Origin: Cladosporium sp. IMV 00045
Taxonomy: Eukaryota; Ascomycota; Dothideomycetes; Cladosporiales; Cladosporiaceae
Reading direction: 5' to 3'
Length of the DNA: 18,012 bases
Assembly: GCA_001931905.2 (NCBI GenBank)
Contig: MSJI02000242.1
Coordinates: 1-18,012, forward strand
Positions 17,785 to 18,012 of the stretch are shown piece after piece. Within the stretch, counting starts at the first letter, position 1. Each line of letters begins with the position of its first letter. The position numbers and the translations under genes are program-made. The notes beneath the pieces are model-generated. The model was not told where the DNA came from, searched no databases, and saw only the letters and a program-made list of their open reading frames with translations.

Positions 17785-18012
17785 ACAGGGCTGTCTTCAC
17801 ATGCCTGAAGTGAACAATGCACACAAGCTGTTGATTACCTACATGTACTATCACTACCATTTTCACAGTGAATACCACCACGGCCTGATCGGATGACAAA
17901 CAAGCAGACGTGACTTATGCATCTCGTTCATAAGTGTGTAGATACCCACCCTATAATAATATCATTTCGTTGAGGTATTTGCTCAGCCTCGTCCGCACAG
18001 CCTCGACTTCCC
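17785..18012. repeat. Long direct repeat, copy 2 (runs off the window)
   Basis: Second copy, offset 405 bp at its left end and 416 bp at the right. The final bases CCTCGACTTCCC match copy 1 exactly, so the repeat may continue. With the 188-bp spacer it could be a tandem unit of about 405 bp. The sequence before copy 1 does not resemble the spacer, so at least one junction is at 17380. Confidence 0.93.

Noticed and set aside
17380..18012. LTR pair of a small retroelement
   Set aside because: The copies lack TG...CA ends, no primer-binding site or coding sequence lies between them, and no target-site duplication is visible; the spacer is only 188 bp.

Overview
The window looks like nuclear DNA from a filamentous ascomycete, probably a Dothideomycete-like fungus. 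Most genes are broken by short introns of about 51-75 nt with GT..AG ends and CTAAC/CTGAC-type branch sites. The gene families are typically fungal (Zn2Cys6 regulator, RTA1-like membrane protein, DUF3807, Gvp36-like BAR protein). The gene models were built by hand, joining reading frames at splice sites that restore conserved protein motifs. No database search was possible.

Layout: (1) 14-2145 (+), the C-terminal three quarters of glycogen phosphorylase, entering from the left edge. (2) 2478-3542 (+), a Gvp36-like BAR-domain protein. (3) 4100-5078 (-), a classical short-chain dehydrogenase/reductase (SDR). (4) 5736-7183 (+), a Zn2Cys6 transcription factor, possibly UPC2-like, diverging from the SDR across 657 bp. 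(5) 7208-8192 (-), an RTA1-family seven-helix membrane protein, tail-to-tail with the regulator only 24 bp away. (6) 8193-9868, a degenerate stretch with a broken minus-strand coding remnant whose 3' end exists as two diverged direct copies. (7) 9869-10429 (+), an orphan intronless ORF with an acidic tail. (8) 10587-11687 (-), a DUF1295/steroid-reductase-like membrane protein. (9) 12132-13046 (+), a DUF3807-like protein, diverging from gene 8. (10) 13614-14344 (-), a small beta-barrel (FABP/lipocalin-like) protein. (11) 15832-17087 (-), transcription elongation factor TFIIS with five exons' worth of signals resolved into four exons. (12) 17380-18012, two recent direct copies of a roughly 220-bp sequence; the second runs off the window.

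Most of the window is ordinary core genome (glycogen breakdown, membrane curvature, transcription elongation). The SDR / Zn2Cys6 regulator / RTA1-like trio is the most cluster-like part. The promoter shared by the SDR and the regulator contains one sequence identical to the yeast sterol regulatory element core and one identical to the AR1 consensus, both known Upc2 sites in yeast. This is suggestive but unproven. The decayed region between the RTA1-like gene and the DUF1295 gene is the most accessory-looking part. I saw no tRNA, rRNA, CRISPR array or intact transposon.
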